Of a stretch of DNA of 64,000 nucleotides, positions 1 through 9,736 are shown piece by piece. The position numbers and the translations under genes were made by a program. Under the pieces are notes generated by a model that saw nothing but the letters and a program-made list of their open reading frames with translations, made no database searches and was not told the origin of the DNA. Positions within the stretch are counted from its first letter, which is position 1. Every line of letters starts with the position of its first letter. This DNA is from CAVTHW01 sp963734625 (GTDB lineage: Bacteria; Acidobacteriota; Terriglobia; Bryobacterales; Bryobacteraceae): assembly GCA_963734625.1 (NCBI GenBank), contig CAVTHW010000016.1, positions 1 to 64,000 of the forward strand. Direction: 5' to 3'.

Positions 1-14
1 CCCCTAGCTCGTGG

Positions 15-288
15 CGAATGCGCCTTGTGGTAATACGGCCCGATGCGGAAATCGCGGTTCAGCGCCTGACCGTGCGGCAACGCTCGAATAGTAGGCTCGA
101 CACAACGCCCCACACGTAGGTCGCCGGAACCAGTATCGGGTTGGCAACATGCATGATCGGAAACGCGATTCCCGCCAGCCCCGCCGCCAGACCGCGACTT
201 TTAAGGTAGTTCCGCAGCGGCAGGCAGGTCATCGACTGGTAGACCACCTGCTGCGCCGCGCCCCAGACGAAATACACCGCGCCATGCC
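15..288 (-). pseudogene. Decayed partial copy of the CPBP-like membrane protein gene
   Basis: This stretch matches 9782-10113, the 3' two thirds of the CPBP-like gene, on the same strand and at roughly 94% identity by eye. It differs by a clean 58-base deletion (bases 9836-9893 of the intact copy have no counterpart), which shifts the frame and removes the region before the C-terminus. Homology stops abruptly after base 288. The remaining open piece still encodes the segment with QQVVYQS and FPIMHV. It has no start and no proper C-terminus, so it is a remnant of a duplication and not an active gene. Confidence 0.85.
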
Positions 289-844
289 TTCCTATGAGAC
301 ACTGAGCCGTCTCTTCCGAGTCGCTGACTGCTCATCCCGAGTGCGTTCGACGAGAGCAGGCCGAAGGCCGGATCGGTGCAGACTATGGGCGTTTTCGGGA
401 GCTATCCGCGTTCGGTCAACAACTCATTGGTCATCCGGTCACCGTGCGTTCAACACTGACAAGGTCTCGGCGTTCACCAGCCCTCTGACGTCTTGGGAGG
501 CCGTCACTTGCCATCCCGGCTTCCTGGTCTCTGAGCGCAGATCGTCTCAGCTCAGATCCACTGCAATGAGTCAGGGAAACGCTCCTGAAAGGTCCATTTG
601 ATCGGGAGGGAGTTCATCGGCCCCGTGTTAACGTGTACGATGGCCTGTGCAGTTCTAATCGCGTTCACGATGCGGGTTTCAGACTCTTGGTTTTGCTCTT
701 CTCCGTCGGCGTGGCTCGCGGGCCCGACCGTTGCTTCCGCGTCTGTGGGGCACCGGCCTGCCACCAGACCGCACCGACTTGTATGACTCGGCCGTCGGCC
801 ATTCGGCAGTGGACTAGCGCCCGGCCCCTTGAATAGCCTGCGAG
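289..844. other. Gene-free stretch
   Basis: I see no credible gene here; the short open frames have no family resemblance and no good ribosome site. Bases 533-595 resemble 3009-3072, described separately. With the truncated CPBP copy just before it, this looks like decayed DNA left by rearrangement. Confidence 0.5.
533..595 (-). repeat. Imperfect repeat, copy A
   Basis: The segment matches 3009-3072: a block of about 24 bases beginning GAGCGCAGAT with two mismatches, a diverged middle, then a shared CGCTCCTGAAA block. On the minus strand both copies read as FQER-PD-L--I followed by a stop, so they may share an ancestral gene end. Function unknown. Confidence 0.5.
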
Positions 845-2917
845 CTATCGGACGTTGATGCCCAGTTGCCAGGTCAAGAAGGACATCGTGTCCACGGCAG
901 TCGCGACCAATTGCGCGGCGGGCAAACCAGCCGAGTGTCCCCTCTGGGTGTCGTAGTGAAGGAGTACCTGCTTCCCTGAAGCTGTGGCAGCCTGCACCAG
1001 TGCTGCCATCTTGCGGGCGTGCAATGGGTCCACGCGCGTGTCGGCGTCACCGGTGGTGAATAGGACCGCCGGATACTTCGTGCCCGGCTTAACGTTGTGA
1101 TACGGCGAGTATCTGTAGATGTATTCGAACTGCTTCGGATCCTCACTCGACCCGTATTCCGTAGTCCACCAACGCGCGACTTTGAACTGCTGGTAGCGCA
1201 CCATATCGAGCAGCGGGCTTCCGCAGATCACTGCACCAAATAGGTCGGGACGCTGGGTCAAGGCGGCACCAACGAGCAGTCCGCCGTTTGACCCTCCCTG
1301 AATCGCCAGTTTCGCAGGCTGCGTGTACTTATGCTTCACCAGCCACTCCCCGGCGGCGATGAAATCGTCGAAGACGTTCTGTTTGTTCTCGAACATCCCC
1401 GCACGATGCCAAGACTCGCCGAACTCGCCGCCGCCTCTAAGATTGGCAAGTGCAAAGACTCCGCCCATCTCCGCCATGAGTACCGCCATGTAGGAGTAGG
1501 AGGGCGTCTGGGAGAGGTTGAAGCCGCCGTAACCCGTCAGCAGCACAGGACGTGTGCCATCCAGTTTCAGGCCCTTCTTGTGAACCAGGAACATCGGAAC
1601 ACGCGTCTTATCGCGTGACTCATACCACACCTGCTTCACCTCGAACGCCGAGGGATCAACGGAGACCTTGTCCTGAGTCCAGACCTCCCGCTTTCCTGCC
1701 GAGATCTCATACCGATAGGTCGTGGATGGCTCAGCGAAGGATGTAAAGGTGTAGAACGCCTCGTCGCTCGTCCATGTCCCCGTAGGCGCGGCCATGGTCC
1801 CAAGTCGGGGCGCGGGAATCTCACCGAGCGGCTTCCCGGACGGGTCGAAGATGCGTACTTTGCCAACGACGTTTTCCAGGTAAGAGACAAAGAGGCGTTT
1901 CCCTGCCGAAGTGAAGCCCTGAATAGCCCACTTGCCTTCCGCGACGACGTCCTGCCAGTTCTCCTGGCCGGGCTTGGCCAGGTCGATGGCAAGAATCCGG
2001 CCGTTGGGCGCCTTCCAGTTCGTCAGGAGGTAGCACCTACCATCGCGAATGACGCCAGAGAAGCGTGCCTTGATGTCGCGCACCAACGGCCGGAACCCGC
2101 TTCTGTCTTGAAGGTCCCGGACATGAATTTCGGTTTGCTCCGCGGGAACGCCATCGTTCACGTATGCGGCCAGCCAGCGGCCGTCCTCTGAGAGTTGGAG
2201 GCCCATCGTGGAGCGTGTGCCAAACTCCGAGCCGAAGATCACCTGATCCTGCGCGCTCTTCACGCCGAACTTGTGAAAGTAGGCGCGCGGCCCTTGCGCC
2301 GTAAAACACGTGTAGTAGAAGCCGCTGCGGTCGGGAGGGATCTGCACACTCGTATAGCGGGCGCGGGGCATCTCGTCCTCAAGGCGCTGGCGGGTATCTG
2401 TTTCGAAGAAGACCAGACGCGTCTCGTCCTCACCGCCGGAACGAATGCCGACCGCAACCAACTTGCCGTCCAGCGAGAAGCCGGCCCAGGAGGCAGAGCT
2501 GGTCTGATCGGCTGTCAGCGAGTTGGCATCCAGCAAGATCTCATCCTTGCCCTTGCCGCCAACCCGCATGTAGAGGATCGCCTGATTCTTGTCCTTGGGC
2601 CGCTTCGAGAAGAAGTACTTGCCACCGCGGGCGACGGGGGCAGAAACCAGGTCGTACCGGATCAGCGGCTCAATGCGGCGACGCAGAGCCTCGCGGTCGG
2701 GACGCGTGTCAAGGAGAGAACGCGTATAGGACATCTGGGCGTCGATCCAGGCCCGAGTCTCCGGGCTATCCTGACTCTCGAGCCATCGGTAGGGATCGAC
2801 AATCTCCCGGCCGTGCACGACTTCCTTCACGTTGTCGGCACGCGTTGCTGGCGGCTTGGGAGGTTCCGCGGCCAGCGCAAGAAACTGGAACGCTACTGCA
2901 ACCGCGAGTATTCGCAT
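845..2917 (-). CDS. Prolyl oligopeptidase family serine peptidase (S9A), exported
   Basis: A serine peptidase that cleaves short peptides after proline or a related residue. From the ATG at 2917 the product is 690 aa, the usual size for S9A. An AGAGGGG site lies about 10 bases upstream, and the frame extended to 3055 would put 46 implausible residues before the signal peptide. Residues 1-17 are a Sec signal (MRILAVAVAFQFLALAAE). The N-terminal part is the beta-propeller with the family entry DPYRWLES. The catalytic domain has the nucleophile in GGSNGGLL (Ser about 543), Asp in GDADTRV (about 626) and His in RGHSAG (about 661), so the triad is complete. It is probably periplasmic or secreted and involved in peptide scavenging. 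It stands alone between gene-poor stretches. Confidence 0.95.
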   Translation of the reverse strand: MRILAVAVAFQFLALAAEPPKPPATRADNVKEVVHGREIVDPYRWLESQDSPETRAWIDAQMSYTRSLLDTRPDREALRRRIEPLIRYDLVSAPVARGGKYFFSKRPKDKNQAILYMRVGGKGKDEILLDANSLTADQTSSASWAGFSLDGKLVAVGIRSGGEDETRLVFFETDTRQRLEDEMPRARYTSVQIPPDRSGFYYTCFTAQGPRAYFHKFGVKSAQDQVIFGSEFGTRSTMGLQLSEDGRWLAAYVNDGVPAEQTEIHVRDLQDRSGFRPLVRDIKARFSGVIRDGRCYLLTNWKAPNGRILAIDLAKPGQENWQDVVAEGKWAIQGFTSAGKRLFVSYLENVVGKVRIFDPSGKPLGEIPAPRLGTMAAPTGTWTSDEAFYTFTSFAEPSTTYRYEISAGKREVWTQDKVSVDPSAFEVKQVWYESRDKTRVPMFLVHKKGLKLDGTRPVLLTGYGGFNLSQTPSYSYMAVLMAEMGGVFALANLRGGGEFGESWHRAGMFENKQNVFDDFIAAGEWLVKHKYTQPAKLAIQGGSNGGLLVGAALTQRPDLFGAVICGSPLLDMVRYQQFKVARWWTTEYGSSEDPKQFEYIYRYSPYHNVKPGTKYPAVLFTTGDADTRVDPLHARKMAALVQAATASGKQVLLHYDTQRGHSAGLPAAQLVATAVDTMSFLTWQLGINVR

Positions 2918-3449
2918 GGCGTGAGCCCCTCTTGGGTGGGGATGATTGGTCATCGTGTCGCGTCGCCAGTCACACATCGGATGTTCCTTTCTTCGCTTGC
3001 TGACCTCCGAGCGCAGATGGTCTCCGCTCAGATGAATGACAACGGATCGGGGCATCGCTCCTGAAAAGGCCCTCTAAGTGTGAAGGAGTTTGGCTGTCTC
3101 GTGTCAAGTTGCGCTTCGTGCGATGTAGTTGTAGTGCCGTTCACGAGGCGACTACGAGACTACTGCTCTCGCTCTCCCCTGTCAAGCAAGGCTCACGGGC
3201 AAGAGCCGCAGCCTGCTCCGCGAAACCCGAATTGGGGAAGACTATGGGCGTTTGCGTCAGCTGTCCGGCCCCGAGAGTCCGCCGGACGAGGCATAGCTCC
3301 TGAGACCGTCAATCGGCCACAACCGCGGAAATCGTGGCCCCAACGTCCTTAGGCCACCGTTTCCGGTAATCACGGCCCCAATGGTCGTCTTCAGCCCCGG
3401 AATTGCCCGCACCTCTCTAACGGTGACTACACGCCCTATTCCTACGTCC
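2918..3449. other. Gene-poor region upstream of the peptidase gene
   Basis: Between the peptidase start and the broken phosphoesterase I see no gene. It contains repeat copy B (3009-3072). A short stretch near 3239, GACTATGGGCGTTT, also occurs near 381 in the other gene-poor region. The promoter for the peptidase must lie here but I cannot place it. Confidence 0.5.
3009..3072 (-). repeat. Imperfect repeat, copy B
   Basis: Partner of 533-595. It lies about 90 bases upstream of the peptidase start, in the expected promoter/leader area. The shared blocks are GAGCGCAGAT...GCTCAGAT and CGCTCCTGAAA. Confidence 0.5.
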
Positions 3450-4577
3450 CTACCTGGACCTAGCCGCTGTTACCTTGAACGGCTTGGATAGCTGAATTGT
3501 TCGGTCGAGTTTCGGATACCAACGTTGCGGGGCAAACTCATCACCATGCAGATAGCATTGCGCCGTTACTTCAGCAGATCCATCCGTGAAGGTCAGCAGC
3601 CAGCTCCTGGGGATTCCGGTGCCCGGACGGGTTTGATACTTCGTAAGCGCAGAGACGTTTATAAATGTGGTACCCCATCGGCTCTCGATATGTGACTTGC
3701 CGCCATAGGTGTCCTCGGGCGCAGTGTGCGTGTGGCCGCCAAGCCAGAGGTCAACGCGCCCGGGCGCTGCATCGAGAACCTTCTCGAAGCTGCCGCAGTC
3801 GGGCTTGCTGTCCACCCAATACAGGAAGGAGGTGCCTTGCGGAGTTCCCTGGGGAAAGTAGCCATGATACCCTTGTACCCATCCTCCTTGGTTAGTGCGG
3901 ACTAGACCCTCCCATTCGCCTGAAGCAACGGTCGTATTCTTGAGAACGTAATGATGGGCCGTAATGATAATCGAGCCAGGATTCTCCTCCACCATTCGCT
4001 TCCACCACCGGAACGTCTCGCCACTGACAACGCCTGCGGGGTTTCCTCCCAATGGGCCGCGCCCGATCTTTTGCGTGGGTTCGTTGACGTCGCTCATCAT
4101 AAGGAACAGCAGATTGCCAACCCGGAAGGAGTATCGCTCCCACGTCCCCTCGACAGGAAAGGGCCGCTTCGACGCGTCGACTTGAGAGAACTCGGTATGT
4201 TCGCCCGTAGGGTCCAGCCACTTTCGCCACCACCAGGCTTGTGGTTCGTCAAACCCGTTCCGGTCATGATTGCCCTAGATGTTGTAGATATCTTCCCGGC
4301 GATGTTTCTTCAGCACGGAGAACTGGCGAGCGGTCTCCTGCCCTTCGTCATCTTTAGGCGTACCCTGCGCACCCGAATCGTCCCCCAGATCGAGCGCTAT
4401 GTCCCAAGGAAAGCCGGTGGAACCCTCGGACTGTTGATTCCGGGGCTGTCGGAAGTTCTCCACCAGCATGGGATCTTCGTTATGTGCTGGGTAGAGGAGT
4501 CGGGGGCCTGCTCTATGTCTCACGCCGTTCGCGGTGTGCCGGCCTTTGCCGGAAGGCGAGAGGAAAGAGGCCGGCAC
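3450..4577 (-). pseudogene. Calcineurin-like metallophosphoesterase interrupted by an in-frame amber codon
   Basis: Two open pieces in the same frame (4577-4278 and 4274-3450) are separated only by a TAG at 4275-4277. Read through, the join is EDIYNI-stop-GNHDRNG, and GNHD is the classic metal-binding motif of calcineurin-like phosphoesterases. Upstream is LDLGDDSGAQGTP, which probably carries the earlier metal-site Asp. Downstream are TAHHYV and GGHTHT, the last histidine motifs. The 5' end is unclear: residues before about RLLYPAHN look unrelated, no signal peptide is visible, and the start at 4577 is only the first in-frame ATG. The gene is either inactivated by a point mutation or carries a base error. 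Confidence 0.7.
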
Positions 4578-4818
4578 AGGGGGGCGACGTGGCCGTGAAG
4601 TCGTTTTAAATCAGGTATTTATGGTTATTTTCGTCCCTGGAGGAGGCAGAGCTGGCCCTTTCATGGGCCGCCAGGGTCACTCGGGATGGAGAAGATGAGA
4701 GAAACGGCTCCCATGGAGGCGATTGGGTGTACAATCGATCGTGCCCAGGACCCAACACGGAAATTCCGGCTAAGTTCCCGAGGCTCGGGTCCCTCAAAGT
4801 CAATTGCGAGTGTCCTCT

Positions 4819-7455
4819 ATGAGAAAGAAAACCAGAATTGTCCGAACGACGATGGTCCTTCTTGCGCTCGTCCTGTTTGCGCCCGGGTTACAGGCTCAGA
4901 CTGCCCCAGGGCAAGGCCAGATCACGTCTCCCGAGAAGTTCTTCGGATTCCGCCTGGGCAGTGATAGAAAGATGGCCCGGTGGGACAAGATGGTTGAGTA
5001 TTACGCATTGCTGGAAAAGGAGAGCGGCGGCAAGGTCAAGGTGGTGGACATGGGCCCGACCACCATGGGTAATCCCTTTCTTCTCGTCATCATTACCTCG
5101 CCTGGGAACCAGGCCAGACTGGAACGCCTGCGGCAGGTGAACACGTTGATCAGCGACCCGCGCGGGCTTGGCGAGGACGAGGTCAAGAGACTGATAGGGG
5201 AAGGCAAGGCGGTCGTCTGCCAGACCATGAGCCTGCATGCCTCGGAGATCGGAGGCACGCAGATGGCGCCGGAGCTGGCCTACGACCTGGCCTCCCGGCA
5301 GGACGAGGAAACCCAGCGGATTCTGGACAACGTGATCTTCCTGATGGCGCCGTCCTTCAACCCGGACGGCGAGATCATGGTCACCGACTGGTATCAAAAA
5401 TACCTGGGAACGCAGTACGAGGGCGCGAACCTGCCCTGGCTCTACCATAAGTACGCGGGACACGACGACAACCGGGATGCTTTCCAAACCAACTTGATCG
5501 AGTCGCAATACATGGCAAAGGTCATGTTCCGGGACTGGATCCCGCAAGCTTACGTGGACCACCACCACATGGGCAGTTACGAAGCCCGGATCTACCTTCC
5601 GCCCTACGCCGAGCCGGTTCGTCCCGGCGCGGACCCGCTGATCTGGCGCGAGCTGAGCTGGTACGGAGGCCACATGGCTTACAAGGAAGAGGAAGCCGGC
5701 GAATCGGGCGTTCTCAACATGGCCCAGTATTCGGGCTGGGGCCATTTCGGGTTCCACTGGATCACGCCCTTCCATAACATCGCCGGAATGCTCACCGAGT
5801 CCGCCAGCACCAGGCTGGCCTCACCCATCTACATACATCCCGACCAGCTACGCGGCGGGGCCCGAAACCTGCCTGCCTACGAGTCACAGACCACTTTCCC
5901 GAATCCATGGCCCGGCGGCTGGTGGAGATTGCGGGACATCGTGGACCGGCAGAAAATCGCCGCGTGGTCGGTGCTGGACCTGGCGGCCCGCAACCGGGAG
6001 ACCGTGCTGTGGAACGCGTACCAGAAGGCCCGGCGCCAAACCGCACGCGGCGCCGCGGGCAAGCCAGCCGCTTACGTGATCCCCGCGACGCAGCACGATC
6101 CGCTCACTGCCGTGAAACTGGTGAACAAGCTGCTACTTCAGGGGATCGAGATCAAGCGATCGCCCAAGGGCTTCGCTGTTACGGGCGGCATGACCTATCC
6201 GCCAGGTTCGTACGTGGTGTCGATGACTCAACCCAAGATGGGCCTGATCCGGTACCTGCTCGGCCGCACGTTTTATCCTGACAACGAGTGGACACGCAAC
6301 AGAGACGGCACGCCGATTCGTCCTTACGACATGGCGACCGACACCATGTTCGAGTTTATGGGTTTGCGCGTTGACCCGGTCGACGAGGCCGTGGATGCCA
6401 CGCTGGAGACACTCACGGGGGCCGTGCCGGTGGACGGAATGGTCGCGGCGGGCGGAAGCGTGTACGCTTTCGACGGAAGGCTAAATGACAGCTTTCGGGC
6501 TTTGAACATGCTACTCGACAAGGGCGTGGCCGTCTGGCGCGTTGACCAGCAGGCCCAGGGCCTGCGTCCGGGTGATTTCGTACTGTCCGGGGGCTCGGGG
6601 GCTGTTCTTTCCGGAATCGCGAAGGAAACGGGCGTGGGCTTCACGGCGCTGACGGCGGAGGTCAAACAGGGCGCGCATCAAATCAAGCGGCTGCGCGTGG
6701 GCATGTATCAGCGCTATCGCGGCGGCAATGTCGACGAGGGATGGACCCGCTTGCTCCTGGAGCAGTTTGGTTTCCCCTACACGAGCGTCATGGATGCCGA
6801 GATCAAGAAGGGAAACCTCAACGAGAAGTATGACCTGATCATCCTGCCGGACGACTCGACGGCGGGTATCACCGGCGAGAGAAGCAGCGTGGGAGCGGGG
6901 GCCGGCCAGCAGGGAACACCTACGCCCAACCGGGCCGACGAAGAGATTCCGCCCGAATATCGAAGCGGCATCGGCGCCGAGGGAGTCAAGGCTCTGACGG
7001 CGTTTGTGGAGAAAGGCGGAACGCTGGTGACGCTGGGTGGGGCCAGCAGCTTTGCCATCGAGAAGCTCGAGTTGAGCCTGCGCAACGTAGTGGCCGGCAG
7101 GAACTCCAGAGAGTTCTGGTGCCCTGGTTCCACGCTGAGAGTGAAATCGGACGCCACCAACCCGCTGGCGTACGGCATGCCCAACGATGGCCTGGCGGTT
7201 TACATGAGCGGGAGCCCGGTGTTCGAAATCACGCCCAGCGCGCACAACGAGGAGTACGAGGTCATCGTGCGTTACGCCGACAAGGATATCCTCCAGAGCG
7301 GGTGGCTCATCGGAGAGCAGGCCCTGGCAAAGAAGGCCGCGATGGTCGCAGCGAAGTACAAAGAGGGCCGTGTGATCCTGATCGGGTTTCGGGCGCAACA
7401 CCGCGCCCAGACGCACGGCACGTACAAGCTGCTGTTCAATGCCTTGGTGCGGTAG
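4819..7455 (+). CDS. M14-family zinc carboxypeptidase-like protein, secreted
   Basis: A large (878 aa) metallopeptidase-like protein with an M14 domain in the first half. The ATG at 4819 is preferred over the TTG at 4804 because it starts directly at a good signal peptide (MRKKTRIVRTTMVLLALVLF, cleavage after LQAQ). M14 features include the zinc motif H-x-x-E in SLHASEIGG (about 138-146), NPDG, a third His in DHHHMG and a candidate catalytic Glu in LTESAS. The C-terminal half (from about 560) resembles the accessory domain often found in these long M14 proteins and holds the stretch FVEKGGTLVTLGGAS. It is likely extracytoplasmic. No partner genes are adjacent. Confidence 0.88.
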   Translation: MRKKTRIVRTTMVLLALVLFAPGLQAQTAPGQGQITSPEKFFGFRLGSDRKMARWDKMVEYYALLEKESGGKVKVVDMGPTTMGNPFLLVIITSPGNQARLERLRQVNTLISDPRGLGEDEVKRLIGEGKAVVCQTMSLHASEIGGTQMAPELAYDLASRQDEETQRILDNVIFLMAPSFNPDGEIMVTDWYQKYLGTQYEGANLPWLYHKYAGHDDNRDAFQTNLIESQYMAKVMFRDWIPQAYVDHHHMGSYEARIYLPPYAEPVRPGADPLIWRELSWYGGHMAYKEEEAGESGVLNMAQYSGWGHFGFHWITPFHNIAGMLTESASTRLASPIYIHPDQLRGGARNLPAYESQTTFPNPWPGGWWRLRDIVDRQKIAAWSVLDLAARNRETVLWNAYQKARRQTARGAAGKPAAYVIPATQHDPLTAVKLVNKLLLQGIEIKRSPKGFAVTGGMTYPPGSYVVSMTQPKMGLIRYLLGRTFYPDNEWTRNRDGTPIRPYDMATDTMFEFMGLRVDPVDEAVDATLETLTGAVPVDGMVAAGGSVYAFDGRLNDSFRALNMLLDKGVAVWRVDQQAQGLRPGDFVLSGGSGAVLSGIAKETGVGFTALTAEVKQGAHQIKRLRVGMYQRYRGGNVDEGWTRLLLEQFGFPYTSVMDAEIKKGNLNEKYDLIILPDDSTAGITGERSSVGAGAGQQGTPTPNRADEEIPPEYRSGIGAEGVKALTAFVEKGGTLVTLGGASSFAIEKLELSLRNVVAGRNSREFWCPGSTLRVKSDATNPLAYGMPNDGLAVYMSGSPVFEITPSAHNEEYEVIVRYADKDILQSGWLIGEQALAKKAAMVAAKYKEGRVILIGFRAQHRAQTHGTYKLLFNALVR

Positions 7456-7609
7456 CGGAGTGAGAAATGTCCTGCCTGGAGTGCCAGCCATCCCCCCAAA
7501 CGGTCCTCCAGAGGCCGTTTCTCCCCGTCTCCGCCCCGATCAGCCGAGAACTTCGCAGTATGAAGGGCGTAACACTACGGCCCGAAAGGTTCGGCTACAC
7601 TCGGATTTG

Positions 7610-8065
7610 ATGAAGGAGAAGGGCAGTATCGTCCCCGTCTTGCTCGGTCTCCCGATCGGCCTCCTGTTGGGGATCGGCGTGTACACCTTCGGTTACGCAC
7701 GTGGGGCATCTTACATGACGGACGATCCGGCGGCCTGCGCCAACTGCCACGTCATGCGCGAGCAGTTCGATGGCTGGCAGAGGTCCTCCCATCACGCGGT
7801 CGCCGTCTGCAATGACTGTCATACCCCCGCCGGATTCCTCCCGAAGTACTTCACCAAGGCCCTCAACGGAATGAATCACTCCCTGGCCTTCACCTCCGGG
7901 CGCTTCCCGGATGACATCATCGTCACCCCGCGGAATCACCGGGTTGCCGAAGAGGCGTGCCTCAAGTGTCATGCGGATGTCACGGACATGGTCCGCTCCG
8001 CGCGGTCGCGAGGGGACGCCTTCACCTGCACTACGTGCCATCGGAACGTTGGCCACGGGCATTGA
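7610..8065 (+). CDS. nrfH: Cytochrome c nitrite reductase small subunit (NapC/NirT family quinol dehydrogenase)
   Basis: A membrane-anchored tetraheme cytochrome that takes electrons from the menaquinol pool and hands them to NrfA. The product is 151 aa, starting MKEKGSIVPVLLGLPIG, with one N-terminal membrane helix and four heme motifs: CANCH, CNDCH, CLKCH and CTTCH. The ATG at 7610 is chosen because the helix begins there; the open frame upstream has no family similarity. nrfA follows after 25 bases, so the two are almost certainly co-transcribed. Size, heme count and neighbour all fit NrfH. Confidence 0.93.
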   Translation: MKEKGSIVPVLLGLPIGLLLGIGVYTFGYARGASYMTDDPAACANCHVMREQFDGWQRSSHHAVAVCNDCHTPAGFLPKYFTKALNGMNHSLAFTSGRFPDDIIVTPRNHRVAEEACLKCHADVTDMVRSARSRGDAFTCTTCHRNVGHGH

Positions 8066-8090
8066 ACTCAGGTAAAAGGAATGGACTCTT

Positions 8091-9503
8091 ATGTCTGATC
8101 CGAATCTCAAGAAGAAGCTCTTCTGGACGATATTCACGACTGCCGTTCTCACCATTGGCGTCACCGCGCTTCTCATCAGCGTCTTCGAGCACAAGCAGGA
8201 GGCCCAGAACGCCTTCTTTCGGGTGGTGGAGGTCACGGACGAAACCGACGACCCCGCCATCTGGGGCCGCAACTTCCCGCTCCAGTACGACGCTTACAAG
8301 CGGACGGTGGACCAGACGCGCACCCGTTACGGCGGTTCAGAGGCGCTTCCTCACGCTCCCACGCAGGCCGATCCGCGCTCGGTTGTTTCCCGGAGCAAGA
8401 TTGACGAAGACACGCGCCTCAAGACGATGTGGGCCGGCTACGCGTTCTCGGTCGACTTCCGTGAAGAGCGCGGCCACGCCTGGATGCTCGATGACCAGCG
8501 CTACACCAGGCGCGTCCTCGACTTCAAGCAGCCCGGCACCTGCCTGAATTGTCACGCCTCCACCTACACCATCATGAAGAAGCTCGGCGAAGGCGACCTC
8601 TTTAAGGGCTTCGACAAGCTGAATCACATGACCTACGCGGAAGCCACCAAACTCGCGAAGCACCCCGTTTCCTGCATCGATTGCCACGATCCGAAGACCA
8701 TGGCCCTTCGCGTCACCCGCCCCGCGTTTCTCGAGGGAATCCGCAACTACAAGGCTTCGCAGGGCGTGAAGGATTACGATCCGAACACCATGGCTTCCGC
8801 GCAGGAGATGCGAAGTTTCGTTTGCGGCCAATGCCATGTTGAGTACTACTTCAAGGGTGACGAGAAGCGGCTGACGTTCCCCTGGCACAAGGGCCTCAAG
8901 ACGGAAGGCATGTACTCCTACTATGAGGAGGTCGCGTACAAGGACTTCGTGCACAAGGAAACCGGCGCCCCTGTCCTCAAAGCGCAGCACCCCGAGTTCG
9001 AATTTTGGAACCAGGGCATCCACGCCCGCTCCGGCGTTGCCTGCGCCGATTGCCACATGCCTTACAAACGAGAAGGCGGACAGAAGATCAGCGACCATTT
9101 GGTGCGCAGTCCCATGCTCAACATCAACCGCGCCTGCCAGGGCTGTCATCGATTCTCCGAACAGGAGATGAAGGACCGCGTCGAGCAGATCCAGAATCGC
9201 TTCCACGAGTCGCGCAACGTCGCCTTGGACGCTCTCATGGACTTGATCAACGATACGAAGAAAGCTCGCGAGGCCGGCATCACCGACAGCCAACTCAAGG
9301 ACGTCTGGGCCGCTCAGCGCAAAGCCCAGTTCTTCATCGACCTCGTCGAGGCCGAGAATTCTGCCGGATTCCACGCCCCTGGCGAAATGCTTCGAGTGCT
9401 AACCCAGGCACTAGATTCGATTCGCAAAGGCCAAATTGCCCTGCGTAGTATCAACATCAAGCCGGCAGCAGAAGCAGGTACTCCAGTTCGTAAGCCGGCG
9501 TAA
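8091..9503 (+). CDS. nrfA: Ammonia-forming cytochrome c nitrite reductase catalytic subunit
   Basis: Reduces nitrite to ammonium with six electrons. The product is 470 aa with an N-terminal hydrophobic segment (residues 8-27) that is a signal or anchor. It has five heme motifs: CLNCH, CIDCH, CGQCH, CADCH and CQGCH. The third lies in the NrfA signature CGQCHVEYYF, with the active-site Tyr, and the fourth is followed by MPY. The stretch HPEFEFWNQGIH holds the conserved active-site neighbourhood. In the classical enzyme heme 1 has CxxCK; here it is CLNCH, a variant known in part of the family. Together with NrfH this gives respiratory or detoxifying ammonification. Confidence 0.95.
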   Translation: MSDPNLKKKLFWTIFTTAVLTIGVTALLISVFEHKQEAQNAFFRVVEVTDETDDPAIWGRNFPLQYDAYKRTVDQTRTRYGGSEALPHAPTQADPRSVVSRSKIDEDTRLKTMWAGYAFSVDFREERGHAWMLDDQRYTRRVLDFKQPGTCLNCHASTYTIMKKLGEGDLFKGFDKLNHMTYAEATKLAKHPVSCIDCHDPKTMALRVTRPAFLEGIRNYKASQGVKDYDPNTMASAQEMRSFVCGQCHVEYYFKGDEKRLTFPWHKGLKTEGMYSYYEEVAYKDFVHKETGAPVLKAQHPEFEFWNQGIHARSGVACADCHMPYKREGGQKISDHLVRSPMLNINRACQGCHRFSEQEMKDRVEQIQNRFHESRNVALDALMDLINDTKKAREAGITDSQLKDVWAAQRKAQFFIDLVEAENSAGFHAPGEMLRVLTQALDSIRKGQIALRSINIKPAAEAGTPVRKPA

Positions 9504-9736
9504 AGTAGCGAATTCACGCTGAGAAACCCAATTAACGACACTGGTCAAGGGGTTACCTCCAATTTGACGGCGATAGTGCCCAGCAGGTCGGCTTCGCTGG
9601 CGCTATCCGGGCCCGTGGGGCGATAAGTGATTAGGACAAATGACATTATGCGTTCGGGCAAATGTCCACCGAACAGGATGTCCTTCTCAACTTGAGGACC
9701 TACTCGGCCCACGATCACGGCGCACTCCGAAACAGT

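Noticed and set aside
4275..4277. Pyrrolysine or another recoding of the amber codon
   Set aside because: Pyrrolysine is practically restricted to some archaea and anaerobic bacteria, no pylTSBCD gene is seen, and metallophosphoesterases are not known to use it.
9504..9736. Short frame on the minus strand between nrfA and the CPBP-like gene (MSFVLITYRPTGPDSASEAD)
   Set aside because: About 33 codons ending at 9554, without a ribosome site or a family; it may be debris but cannot be supported as a gene.
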